The position numbers and the translations under genes were made by a program. Under the pieces are notes generated by a model, which worked only from the letters and a program-made list of their open reading frames with translations, searched no databases and was not told the DNA's origin. This document shows, piece by piece, positions 8,876 through 16,629 of a stretch of DNA of 64,000 bases (positions are counted from its first letter, which is position 1; every line of letters begins with the position of its first letter). This stretch comes from Actinacidiphila paucisporea (lineage in GTDB: Bacteria > Actinomycetota > Actinomycetes > Streptomycetales > Streptomycetaceae): the NCBI RefSeq assembly GCF_900142575.1, contig NZ_FRBI01000001.1:559014-623013 (forward strand), given 5' to 3'.

Positions 8876-10798
8876 ATGGGGCTTATGGGGGATGGTGCAA
8901 GGCTGCTGAACGCTCGTCAGAACCATGATCGTCATGGTGCGACGGGCGACTCGCAGCTGCCCGCCGTGGCTGTGGCCGCGCCCGCGACTGCAACCGCGAT
9001 GGTGCCCGCGACCGTGACCGATGGTGTGATGAATGTGGCCGCGCTGCTGCCCGCCCCTCGGGAGGGCGACGCCGTCGCCGTGCCCGCGGCGGACGCGGTG
9101 ATCCCGGCGATGCTCGCCGAGCTGCCCGACGAGGACACCCTCGCGCTGCGCGAAGAGGCCGAGATCGAGGCCCGCCACCGGCGGGCCGCCGAGCACGGCG
9201 ACCCGTTCGCGATGAGTGCTCTCGGCACCCTGCTGCTGCGCCGGGGCGATCTCGACGGCGCCGAGCCGTATCTGCGCGAGGCGGTCCAGCACGGGGACCG
9301 CGCCGCCGCCAACAACCTGGGACTGCTGCTGCACCAGCGCGGTTACGCCGACGAGGCGGCCGGCTGGTGGCGTATCGCCGCGGTCGCGGGCTCCGCGCCC
9401 GCCGCGCACGCGCTGGGCCGGCACTACCGCGAGCGCGGCGACGAGCCCGGCGCCGAGTACTGGCTGCGCCAGGCCGCCGAGTCCGGCCACGCGCTGGGCG
9501 CCTACGCGCTGGCCGACCTGCTCGACCACCGGCAGGACGCCGGCGCCGAGCGGTGGTTCCACGCCGCCGCGGAGCACGGCCACCGCGAGGCCGCCTACCG
9601 GCTCGCCCGCTACTGCGCGAAGCGCGGCGACAACCGCGAGGCCGAGCAGTGGTATCGGCAGGCCGCGGCGCGCCGCCACCGGCGGGCCGCGCTGCGGCTC
9701 GGCAACCTGCTGGAGGAGCGCGGCGAGACCAAGGAGGCCGGGCGCTGGTATCTGACCGCCGCCCGCGACGGCGAGGCGCGGGCCGCCTGCGCCCTGGCCT
9801 TCCTGCTGCGTGACGCCGGCGACCTCGACCAGGCCGCGACCTGGTGGCGCCGTGCCGCGCAGGCAGGCGACGGCAACGCGGCCAACGCGCTGGGCGCGCT
9901 GCACGCGCAGGAGGGCGAGACGCAGACCGCCGAGCGGTGGTATCGCGCCGCCCTGGAGGCCGGCGACGTCAACGGGGCCTACAACCTCGGGCTGCTCTGC
10001 GCCGGCCAGGGGCGTACACCCCAGGCCGAGCAGTGGTATCGCAAGGCCGCCTATGCCGGGCACCGCGAGGCCGCCAACGCGCTGGCCGTCCTGCTGCTGC
10101 AGCACGGCGACGCCGACGGGGCGGAGCCGTGGTTCTCCAAGGCCGCCGAGTCCGGCAGCATCGACGCCGCGTTCAACCTCGGCATCCTGCACGCCGGGCG
10201 GGGCGACGCGGGGACCGCCCGCGGCTGGTACGAGCGTGCCGCCGCGGCCGGGCACGCCGGCGCCGCGCTCCAGGTGGCCATCGCGCTCCAGCGCGAGGGC
10301 GACCACCACGGCGCCGAGCGCCACCTGCGCTGCGCGGCGGGCGGCGGCAGCCCCGAGGCGGCGTTCCGCCTGGGCGCGCTGCTCGACCGGCGGGACAGCT
10401 CGGCGGAGGCGGACGAGTGGTACGAGCGGGCGGCCCAGCAGGGCCACCGGCGCGCCCAGGTGCGCCTCGGCATGACCGCGGCGCAGCACGGCGACGTCGA
10501 GCAGGCGGCGCACTGGTACCGCCTCGCGGCGGAGGCCGGCTCGCGCAACGGTGCCTTCAACCTGGGGCTGCTGCTCGCCCGTGAGGGCAGCGAGCCCGAG
10601 GCCGCCCTCTGGTGGACCCGCGCCGCCGAGGCCGGCCACGGTCGTGCTGCCCTGCGCCTGGCACTCCTCGCTGCCCGCCACGGCCGCCTCACCGACGCCC
10701 GTGCCTGGTGCGCCAAGGCCGTGGCCTACGGCCCCGCGGAGGTGGCCGAGCGCGCGGCCCGCCTGTCCGTGGCCGTCAACCAGGAGCTGTCCGCCTGA
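8876..10798 (+). CDS. tetratricopeptide/Sel1-like repeat protein
   Basis: A 640-residue, almost wholly repetitive helical protein. After an Ala/Pro/Val-rich N-terminus of about 100 residues come roughly fifteen repeats of 34-36 residues. Their signature is G(D)xxxAExWYRxAAExGHxxAAxxLGxLLxxRG, typical of Sel1-like TPRs that build a protein-docking superhelix. No signal peptide or catalytic domain is seen. ATG 8876 is preferred; ATG 8885 and upstream GTG/TTG codons are possible. It lies between the two initiator tRNA genes. A scaffold role is inferred from the repeats; the partner is unknown. Confidence 0.85.
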   Translation: MGLMGDGARLLNARQNHDRHGATGDSQLPAVAVAAPATATAMVPATVTDGVMNVAALLPAPREGDAVAVPAADAVIPAMLAELPDEDTLALREEAEIEARHRRAAEHGDPFAMSALGTLLLRRGDLDGAEPYLREAVQHGDRAAANNLGLLLHQRGYADEAAGWWRIAAVAGSAPAAHALGRHYRERGDEPGAEYWLRQAAESGHALGAYALADLLDHRQDAGAERWFHAAAEHGHREAAYRLARYCAKRGDNREAEQWYRQAAARRHRRAALRLGNLLEERGETKEAGRWYLTAARDGEARAACALAFLLRDAGDLDQAATWWRRAAQAGDGNAANALGALHAQEGETQTAERWYRAALEAGDVNGAYNLGLLCAGQGRTPQAEQWYRKAAYAGHREAANALAVLLLQHGDADGAEPWFSKAAESGSIDAAFNLGILHAGRGDAGTARGWYERAAAAGHAGAALQVAIALQREGDHHGAERHLRCAAGGGSPEAAFRLGALLDRRDSSAEADEWYERAAQQGHRRAQVRLGMTAAQHGDVEQAAHWYRLAAEAGSRNGAFNLGLLLAREGSEPEAALWWTRAAEAGHGRAALRLALLAARHGRLTDARAWCAKAVAYGPAEVAERAARLSVAVNQELSA

Positions 10799-10846
10799 CC
10801 GCGCCTCCCCGCCGCGCCCCTCGACGAGGGGGACGCGGCGGGGGAG

Positions 10847-11953
10847 TCAGGCGAGGCCCGGTCGTACGGAGGCCGGGGCCGCCCCCGGGTGCCCGGCGGG
10901 TGCCGCCTTGCTGAGGCGGATCGTCCCGTCGACGCGGGCGGCCGACGCCTGGTAGCCCGCGCTCTCGTAGAAGGCGATGTTGCGGTGGCTGGCGGCGCCG
11001 GTGGACAGGACCACGCGGCCGCATCCGGTTCCGGCCGCCTCCGCCGTACGCAGCATCCAGCGGCCGAGTCCGTGCCCGCGCAGGTCGGGGACGACGGCGA
11101 GACGCCCGATGTGCCAGTCGTCAGCGCTGCGACGCGCCCGCACCATCGCCAGCAGCCGGCCGTCGAGCCACAGGCCCGTGGCGTCCCACTCGGCCAGCCA
11201 TGCGCGTACCTCCTGCGGCGACTCGTGCAGGGCGGGCACGGCCAGCGTGTCGTTGGCGATGGCCTCCTCGGTCCAGCAGCACCGCTGCAGCACGGTGACC
11301 TCGGGCGCGTCGTCGGGCACGAGGCGCCGTACGTACGAGCCCGGCAGCGGGCCCGGCGCCCTGCCCGCGGCGTCACGCTCGCGCAGCGGGCGCAGGGCGT
11401 GCGCGACGCGCACCAGTTCGTCGAGGACGCCGGTCGCCGCCCCGGTGAGGGCGTCGTTCGGCCGGACCTGCCCGTCCTGTATCGCGTCGGCGATACGGAG
11501 GGCGACCGTCGAGCCCAGGGGGACGAGGCGCAGCGCGGCCACCACCTGTTTGGCGTGCTGGACGGCTCGGGTGCCGGCCGAGGTGTTTCCGTAACTGACG
11601 AAGCCGACCGGCTTCCAGGCCCACTCGGGGCCCAGGTAGTCGAGCGCGTTCTTCAGCGTCGCCGGCATCGCGTGGTTGTACTCCGGCGTCACGAAGAGGA
11701 AGCCGTCGGCCGCGTCCGCCAGGGAACTCCACCGCCGGGTGTGCTCGTGGGCGTAGACGCCGGTGGACGGGTGCTCCTCCTCGTCCAGGAAGGGGAGGGC
11801 CAGGTCGTCGATGGTCAAGGACGTGAGGTCCGCGCCGAGTTCGCGGGCGCGGGGCGTGATCGCCTCGGTCAGCCACCGGCCGACTGCCGGCCCCAGGGCT
11901 CCGGGGCGGCTGCTGCAGACGAGGACGAGGACGCGGGGCCTTTTCGTTGACAT
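10847..11953 (-). CDS. NADPH-dependent FMN reductase fused to a GNAT acetyltransferase
   Basis: A 368-residue two-domain enzyme. Residues ~7-195 form a flavodoxin-like NADPH:FMN reductase with a CSSRPG nucleotide loop and TPEYNHAMPATLKNALDYLG, the flavin-binding signature. Residues ~205-355 form a GNAT N-acetyltransferase with motif A LAVVPDLRGHGLGRWML and the terminal FYESAGYQ block. The reading frame is continuous, so the fusion is genuine. It is divergent from marR with only 30 bases between start codons, and is therefore probably controlled by that regulator. The ATG is probably leaderless (see promoter entry). The combination suggests modification of a quinone, nitro compound or drug; this is inference. 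Confidence 0.85.
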   Translation of the reverse strand: MSTKRPRVLVLVCSSRPGALGPAVGRWLTEAITPRARELGADLTSLTIDDLALPFLDEEEHPSTGVYAHEHTRRWSSLADAADGFLFVTPEYNHAMPATLKNALDYLGPEWAWKPVGFVSYGNTSAGTRAVQHAKQVVAALRLVPLGSTVALRIADAIQDGQVRPNDALTGAATGVLDELVRVAHALRPLRERDAAGRAPGPLPGSYVRRLVPDDAPEVTVLQRCCWTEEAIANDTLAVPALHESPQEVRAWLAEWDATGLWLDGRLLAMVRARRSADDWHIGRLAVVPDLRGHGLGRWMLRTAEAAGTGCGRVVLSTGAASHRNIAFYESAGYQASAARVDGTIRLSKAAPAGHPGAAPASVRPGLA

Positions 11954-11995
11954 GGAAACGACGCTAGCTGCTAGGTTGATTACATGTCAACGAAA
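11942..11995. promoter_or_regulatory. mirror-image leaderless divergent promoters with candidate MarR operator
   Basis: A 12-bp inverted repeat (TTTCGTTGACAT at 11942-11953, its complement at 11984-11995) contains both start codons. Plus strand: TTGACA 11947-11952, 19-base spacer, TAGGTT 11972-11977, six bases, ATG. Minus strand: TTGACA 11990-11985, 18-base spacer, TAGCGT 11966-11961, seven bases, ATG. Each -35 box is therefore the complement of the other gene's first codons. The dyad GTTGA-N7-TCAAC (11975-11991) over the marR -10/start is a plausible operator. Confidence 0.6.
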
Positions 11996-12466
11996 TCGTC
12001 CGGCGCCGGCCCGCGGTGGCTGGCCCCGCATGAGGAGCGCGCCTGGCGTGCCTACCGCCGCATGGTGGTCGCCGTGCAGGCGCGCACGGTGCAGGACCTG
12101 GCGGACCACGGACTGTCGGAACCGGACTACGAGGTGCTCAGCACGCTCTCGGAGCGGCCCGGCAACGCCAGTACGTTGCGCGAGCAGGCGGCCAAGATGG
12201 AGTGGTCGCGCAGCCGCCTGTCCCGCCACGCCACGCGCATGGAGGCGCGCGGCCTCCTGCGGCGCGCGCCCGATCCGGCCGACGGCAGGGGCTGCTTCCT
12301 GATCCTCACCCCGCAGGGCCTGGAGACGCTGGAGGGCGTCGCCCCGGCGCATCTGGCGTCGGTGCGGCGGCACTTCGTCGACCGGCTCGACCCGGAGGAT
12401 CTCGCCGCACTCGAACGCATCGCCGCCAAGCTGGACGGTGCCGAGTGCGGCGCCGCCGCGCCCTGA
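11984..12466 (+). CDS. MarR family transcriptional regulator
   Basis: A 160-residue winged-helix regulator. The dimerisation helices flank a MarR domain at about residues 40-115, with recognition-helix region LREQAAKMEWSRSRLSRHAT and wing RAPDPADGRGCFLILTPQG. The DPADGRG wing signature is characteristic of the family. It likely represses itself and the divergent reductase-acetyltransferase gene in the absence of an aromatic or quinone-type ligand; the ligand is inferred. The start ATG immediately follows a -10 hexamer, which predicts a leaderless mRNA. Confidence 0.9.
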   Translation: MSTKSSGAGPRWLAPHEERAWRAYRRMVVAVQARTVQDLADHGLSEPDYEVLSTLSERPGNASTLREQAAKMEWSRSRLSRHATRMEARGLLRRAPDPADGRGCFLILTPQGLETLEGVAPAHLASVRRHFVDRLDPEDLAALERIAAKLDGAECGAAAP

Positions 12467-12763
12467 CACCGTCTCCTGCCCGGACGGCGCCGTGGACGCG
12501 CCCCCGGTGCGCTCAGTCGAGGTGGCTGTCGTCGAGGACGCCGAGGCGCGCGGTGGCGCTGGGATCGGTGTCGCCGATGCGGTCGAGCAGGCCGTGCAGG
12601 AGGCCGCGGAGGGTCTCGAAGTCCTCGGGCCGACGCCGACCCCCGGGTCGTCGCGCCTCGCCTGGACCGACCGCGCCCTGGGGCGCTGAGCACCGGAAGC
12701 GAAGGGAAGGGGCGTCTCCCGGTGCCGGGGGGCGCCCGCAGGGGGCGGCTCACGGGAAGGGAT
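12467..12763. other. intergenic stretch with a possible minus-strand gene remnant
   Basis: There is no convincing intact gene between marR and the second tRNA promoter. On the minus strand an open frame ending in TGA at 12513-12515 reads ...EDFETLRGLLHGLLDRIGD and then DPSATARLGVLDDSHLD. This looks like a real C-terminus with good codon-position GC bias, but no start or upstream domain is visible within about 60 codons. It may be the scar of a lost gene. The identity is not recognised. Confidence 0.35.
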
Positions 12764-12793
12764 TTGCGCTGATCAAAAGGCGGGGGCTAAGGT
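12764..12793 (+). promoter_or_regulatory. promoter of tRNA-fMet copy 2
   Basis: TTGCGC (12764-12769), 18-base spacer, TAAGGT (12788-12793), placed 14 bases before the tRNA. Copy 1 has TACGGT at exactly the same distance from its tRNA but no clear -35 box. Confidence 0.5.
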
Positions 12794-12806
12794 AAGGGCA
12801 CAACGA

Positions 12807-12880
12807 CGCGGGGTGGAGCAGCTCGGTAGCTCGCTGGGCTCATAACCCAGAGGTCGCAGGTTCAAATCCTGTCCCCGCTA
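12807..12880 (+). tRNA. initiator tRNA-fMet (CAT), copy 2
   Basis: The 74-base sequence is identical to copy 1 at 8633, including the unpaired C1:T72, the three G:C pairs of the initiator anticodon stem and the absence of an encoded CCA. The upstream bases are also conserved (TAAGGRCACAACG). Flanking sequence beyond that differs, so this looks like an old duplicate or a normal second copy rather than a recent segmental repeat. Confidence 0.96.
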
Positions 12881-12892
12881 CTCGTGAAGTGC

Positions 12893-12932
12893 AGAAGAAG
12901 GCCCGGAGGCTGCCGCCTCCGGGCCTTCTTCT
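12893..12932 (+). terminator. strong terminator of tRNA-fMet copy 2
   Basis: Perfect 18-bp stem (12893-12910 with 12915-12932) around the loop TGCC; the 3' arm ends CCTTCTTCT. It begins 13 bases after the tRNA, the same spacing as copy 1. Confidence 0.85.
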
Positions 12933-13003
12933 CGTTCGGGCAAAGTCCGGCCGGATCCGGTGGGGGGCGGGGCGGGGGCGGGGGATGCTGGAAGGAGGAC
13001 GAG

Positions 13004-14362
13004 GTGACGGGTCCTCAGGAGGCGGGATTGTTGCGCAGACGGCGGGGGCGGCGCCCGGCGGGCGGGAGAGCCGAGCTCAGCGGGTGCTGGGACGAGTGGT
13101 GCGGGGCCGCGGGCCGCGGACGGCACGCGGAGGTCGGCGCGCTGCTCGGCCGCCTGCTGGCGCTCCCCGCGGAGGGCGCCGACCAGGAGCGGGCCGCCGC
13201 CCTGGCCGCACTGACCGCGGCGCCGCCCCGGCTGCTGCTGCTCCTGGACCGCGCGGCGCGGGCGGCCGGCACGCCCGAGGCGCGCGGCAACGATGTGCTG
13301 GGCCTGCTGCTGCGGTCCTTCGCGCCTGACGGGCACGTACGGGAGGCGGCCGTCGAGGGCCTGGCCTGCTGCGGGGGCCCGGCGGCGGTGGCCGGGCTGG
13401 CATTGCGCAGCGCCGACTGGGTGGACCCGGTCAGGGCCAGGGCGACGGCGGCCCTGCTGGTGCGCAGCGCGCCCGAGGAGGTCGCCGCGGCCGTACGGGT
13501 CCTGCTGCGGCTGGCAGGCCGCAGCAGGACCGGCGGGCTGCTCGCGGACTACCGCGGCCTGCTGTGCCGCCTGCCGCACCGCAGGGCGGTGCGGGCGCTG
13601 GTGGTGGATGCCGACCGCGCGGCCCGCCGCTTCGGCGTGGCGCTGGCGCTGGACCTCGGCGAATACGCCCGCGGGGACCTGCTGCGTACGGCCCTGCGCG
13701 ACCGCGACCAGGTGTGCCGCACGCTGTGCGCGCAGCGGCTGCTCGACCTGGATCCGGACCAGGCGGGCCGGCTGCTACTGGCCGGGGACGCGGCGGTGCG
13801 GGCGCTGGCGGTGGCGGCACTGCCCGCGGACGTGCCGGCGACGCGCCTGGTGGCCCCGCTGGCGGACCGGGCGCGGATGGTGCGCGCGACGGCCCGCTGG
13901 CAGCTGTACGGCCGCGGTGAGCCGCCGTCGGCGGTCTACCGCAGGCAACTCGGCCGGGTGGGCCGGTCGACGCCGGTACGGCTGGTCGCGGGGCTCGCGG
14001 CCGGGCTCGGCGAGTGCGGCGACGCGGCCGACGTACCGGCCCTGATGCGGCTGCTCGACCAGCGCCGCTCGTCACCGCCCATGGTGCGCAGGGCGGCGCT
14101 GCGGGCGGTGGGCAGGCTGGCCCCGGCGGACGACCTGGTCGCACTGCTCGGCCCGCTGGCGATGGACCCGGACCCGGGTGCGGCGCGCGAGGTCTTCGAG
14201 GCCCTGGCGGCACGCGCGCCGGCCGGCGTCCCGGTGGAGATCCGCTGGATCGGCAGCGTGCGGCCCGAGGCCGCCGTCCGCCGGGCCGCGACCCGTATCG
14301 CCACGGCCCAGCCCCGTACAACGGCCCGCCCTTACGAGCAGTCGAGCCACGGCCCGCGCTGA
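13004..14362 (+). CDS. HEAT-repeat-like helical protein
   Basis: A 452-residue protein of repeated Ala/Leu/Arg helical pairs resembling HEAT/PBS-lyase repeats, for example VREAAVEGLACCGGPAAVAG, VRARATAALLVRSAPEEVAA and MVRRAALRAVGRLAPADDLV. GTG 13004 has GGAGG about five bases upstream. The frame is open from 12884, but that stretch overlaps the tRNA terminator and is unlikely to be translated. No catalytic motif or membrane segment is seen. It is convergent with the Fur gene. A protein-binding role is all that can be inferred. Confidence 0.7.
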   Translation: MTGPQEAGLLRRRRGRRPAGGRAELSGCWDEWCGAAGRGRHAEVGALLGRLLALPAEGADQERAAALAALTAAPPRLLLLLDRAARAAGTPEARGNDVLGLLLRSFAPDGHVREAAVEGLACCGGPAAVAGLALRSADWVDPVRARATAALLVRSAPEEVAAAVRVLLRLAGRSRTGGLLADYRGLLCRLPHRRAVRALVVDADRAARRFGVALALDLGEYARGDLLRTALRDRDQVCRTLCAQRLLDLDPDQAGRLLLAGDAAVRALAVAALPADVPATRLVAPLADRARMVRATARWQLYGRGEPPSAVYRRQLGRVGRSTPVRLVAGLAAGLGECGDAADVPALMRLLDQRRSSPPMVRRAALRAVGRLAPADDLVALLGPLAMDPDPGAAREVFEALAARAPAGVPVEIRWIGSVRPEAAVRRAATRIATAQPRTTARPYEQSSHGPR

Positions 14363-14439
14363 AGGGCATCCGTGCCCGCTCGCAGGCGTACGCAGCCCCC
14401 GCCGGCCCCGGCCGCAGGCGTACGCAACCCCGCCGGACC

Positions 14440-14850
14440 TCAGGCGCAGTCCGGGCAGACCCCGCGGTAGGTGACCTCCGCCGTGGCGACCGTGAAGCCG
14501 AAGCGCTCGCCGGCCGGGAGGGCGGCGAGGAGGTCGCCGTGGGGGTGCACGTCGCGGACGGTGCCGCAGCCGGTGCAGATCAGGTGCTGGTGGGGCTGGT
14601 GGGCGTTGGGGTCGTAGCGCTTGGCGCGGCCGTCGGTGGCGACCTCGGTGACCTCGCCGATCGTCACCATCTCGCCCAGCGTGTTGTAGACGGTGGCGCG
14701 GGAGATCTCCGGCAGCCGGGCGATGGCGCGGGCGTGCACCTCGTCGGCGGTGAGGTGGACGTGCTCGCCGTCGAGGACCTCGGCGACCACCCGCCGCTGG
14801 GCGGTCAGCCGCCAGCCGCGTTCGCGCAGACGTTCCAGCAGGTCACTCAT
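14440..14850 (-). CDS. catR: Fur family peroxide-type regulator (CatR-like)
   Basis: A 136-residue Fur/PerR-type repressor. The N-terminal winged helix includes TAQRRVVAEVLDGEHVHLTADE and ISRATVYNTLGEM. The C-terminal metal domain has HQPHQHLICTGCG and CPDC at the end, giving two CxxC zinc pairs. Family knowledge: CatR/PerR members sense H2O2 and repress catalase genes. The symbol is a best guess from motifs and gene neighbourhood. The ATG at 14850 lies seven bases after TAAGCT (14863-14858, minus strand), predicting a leaderless transcript. The expected adjacent catalase gene is absent. Confidence 0.8.
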   Translation of the reverse strand: MSDLLERLRERGWRLTAQRRVVAEVLDGEHVHLTADEVHARAIARLPEISRATVYNTLGEMVTIGEVTEVATDGRAKRYDPNAHQPHQHLICTGCGTVRDVHPHGDLLAALPAGERFGFTVATAEVTYRGVCPDCA

Positions 14851-14949
14851 GGGGGCAAGCTTATCAGCGGGGGTCCGGAGTCCGAAGAGGTCCGTAAATG
14901 GTCCTCTTCTCTGTTTGGACAATGTCTACTGTAGGATCACGTCTGATGA

Positions 14950-15039
14950 GAGCCGGGGAAGCCGGCCGCCGGGTTTCCGCCCCCGGACACCGACTTCGGC
15001 AAGCGCCTGGCGGCCGCGGTCCAGGCCCTTCGCGGCTGA
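14950..15039 (+). pseudogene. possible C-terminal remnant of a lost gene divergent from the Fur regulator
   Basis: The frame 14950-15039 reads ...GFPPPDTDFGKRLAAAVQALRG and stops at TGA 15037-15039. It begins right after two in-frame TGA codons next to the Fur promoter, and a strong plus-strand terminator follows 22 bases later. The DxDFGKRLAAAV pattern resembles the end of monofunctional catalases (inference from memory, unaligned). A deletion removing most of a divergent catalase gene would leave exactly this. A short alternative ORF from ATG 14922 (about 44 codons) overlaps it in another frame. Confidence 0.35.
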
Positions 15040-15061
15040 CCGAAGGTGCTTGACCGAGAGG

Positions 15062-15100
15062 CCGAAGGGGCCGGACGCCAAGGGGCTCCGGCCCCTTCGG
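15062..15100 (+). terminator. hairpin terminator
   Basis: Perfect 14-bp stem CCGAAGGGGCCGGA (15062-15075) with its complement (15087-15100) and an 11-base loop. No intact plus-strand gene precedes it; only the remnant at 14950-15039 does. It may now act for the convergent CBS gene. Confidence 0.65.
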
Positions 15101-15124
15101 TACGCCTCGCGGGCCGGCCGGGAG

Positions 15125-15517
15125 CTAGGCGGGGATCGCCGACTTCACTGGCGCCCAGCAGCGGATGATGTCGCGCACCGAGACCACGCCGACCGGATCG
15201 CGGCCGTCGAGGACGATCAGATGGCGGAAGCCGCCGTGCAGCATGGCGGTGGCCGCCTCCTCCAGGGTCCACTGGGGGGCGGCGAAGACCACGTCGGTGG
15301 TGGTGTGGGCGTCGGCCAGCTCCTGGTCGGGGCTGAGGCCAGCGCCGATGGCGTTCAGTACGTCGCGCTCGGTCAGAATGCCGAGGCCGCAGGTGTCGGT
15401 GTCGAGGACGATGGCCGCGCCGACACGGCGGGCGGACATCAACTGGGCGGCCTGGCGGAGCGTGTGGGCGGGGCCGATGGTGAGAACCACCGTGCTCATC
15501 GCGTCGCGGACCAGCAT
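15125..15517 (-). CDS. tandem CBS-domain protein
   Basis: A 130-residue stand-alone pair of CBS domains: about residues 1-58 (VRDAMSTVVLTIGPAHTLRQ to GILTERDVLNA) and 68-125 (DVVFAAPQWTLEEAATAMLH to PVGVVSVRDIIRCW). Such pairs bind adenine nucleotides and act as energy or ligand sensors. It has no attached effector domain. It starts at ATG 15517 with an AGGAGGTGCCTGCCC-type site just upstream. It lies beside the Fur gene; the partner is unknown. Confidence 0.88.
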   Translation of the reverse strand: MLVRDAMSTVVLTIGPAHTLRQAAQLMSARRVGAAIVLDTDTCGLGILTERDVLNAIGAGLSPDQELADAHTTTDVVFAAPQWTLEEAATAMLHGGFRHLIVLDGRDPVGVVSVRDIIRCWAPVKSAIPA

Positions 15518-15681
15518 GGGCAGGCACCTCCTGGGGGTGTGTGCAGCCGCTCCGTGAACGGATTCACAAATTCACAAGCGGTACTTCATGGTCACACGCG
15601 CACCAGCGGCGGGCAAGGGTGCGTGCACGGGCCCGCGCGGTGCACTTCCGGGGCGGCGCCACTTGAGCAGCCGAAACACCG

Positions 15682-16479
15682 TCAGGAACCGCCGAGATAG
15701 CCCAGCATGTCCTCGTGCAGCAGGCCGTTCGAGGCCGCCGCGTTGCCGCCGAAAGGCCCGTCGACGCCGTCCAGCGAGCTGAAGCGGCCGCCCGCCTCGC
15801 GCACGATCACGTCGTTCGCCGCCATGTCCCACAGGTTCAACTCGGGCTCGGCACAGATGTCGACAGAGCCCTCCGCCACCATCATGTACGGCCAGAAGTC
15901 GCCGTAGCCGCGGGTGCGCCAGCAGTTGCGCGACAGGTGCAGGAAGCCGTCGAGGCGGCCCTGCTCCTCCCAGCCGCTCAGCGACGAGTAGGCGAAGGAC
16001 GCGTCCTCCAGGCGGCTGATGCCGGACGTGTGCAGCCGGGTCGCCGAGGACAGGCTGCGGCCGGTGTACGCGCCGGTGCCCTTCGCCGCCCACCAGCGGC
16101 GGCCCAGCGCCGGCGCCGACACCACGCCGACGACGCCCTCGTCGCCCTGCTCGCCGCGTACCACCAGCGCGATCAGCGTGGCCCACACCGGCACCCCGCG
16201 CACGTAGTTCTTGGTGCCGTCGATCGGGTCGACGATCCAGCGGCGCGGCCCGTTGCCCTGGCTTCCGTACTCCTCGCCGAGCACCGCGTCCCGCGGCCTG
16301 GCACGGCCCAACTGGCCGCGGATCAGCTCCTCGGCCTCCTTGTCCGCCTCGGTGACCGGGGTGAGGTCCGGTTTCGTCTCGACCTTGAGGTCGAGTGCCT
16401 TGAAGCGGGCCATGGTCGCGGCGTCGGCGGCGTCGGCCAGCACATGGGCCAGCCGCAGGTCGTCGTTGAAGTCGGGCAT
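15682..16479 (-). CDS. hisN: histidinol-phosphatase (inositol monophosphatase fold)
   Basis: A 265-residue IMPase-superfamily phosphatase of the HisN type, which dephosphorylates histidinol phosphate in histidine synthesis. Metal and catalytic motifs are visible: PVTEADKEAEELI, GEEYGS, WIVDPIDGTKNYVRG and, near the C-terminus, LNLWDMAANDVIVREAGGR. The length fits actinobacterial HisN. The ATG at 16479 begins MPDFNDDLRLAH. It is divergent from the TetR gene. The substrate could be another small phosphomonoester (inositol or fructose-bisphosphate types share the fold), but the sequence is most like HisN. Confidence 0.85.
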   Translation of the reverse strand: MPDFNDDLRLAHVLADAADAATMARFKALDLKVETKPDLTPVTEADKEAEELIRGQLGRARPRDAVLGEEYGSQGNGPRRWIVDPIDGTKNYVRGVPVWATLIALVVRGEQGDEGVVGVVSAPALGRRWWAAKGTGAYTGRSLSSATRLHTSGISRLEDASFAYSSLSGWEEQGRLDGFLHLSRNCWRTRGYGDFWPYMMVAEGSVDICAEPELNLWDMAANDVIVREAGGRFSSLDGVDGPFGGNAAASNGLLHEDMLGYLGGS

Positions 16480-16629
16480 GGGCCGAACAGTAGCGCGGCG
16501 GTGTGCGGGGAAGGGGCGACGCGGGACCTTGACAGACCCCCGTGGCGCGTCAATTCTCCCTGCACGGCCCGTCCGTCCGCCACACCGCCACCCCCCGCGG
16601 TGGCCCGGAGGCACCGCCTGGAGGCACCG

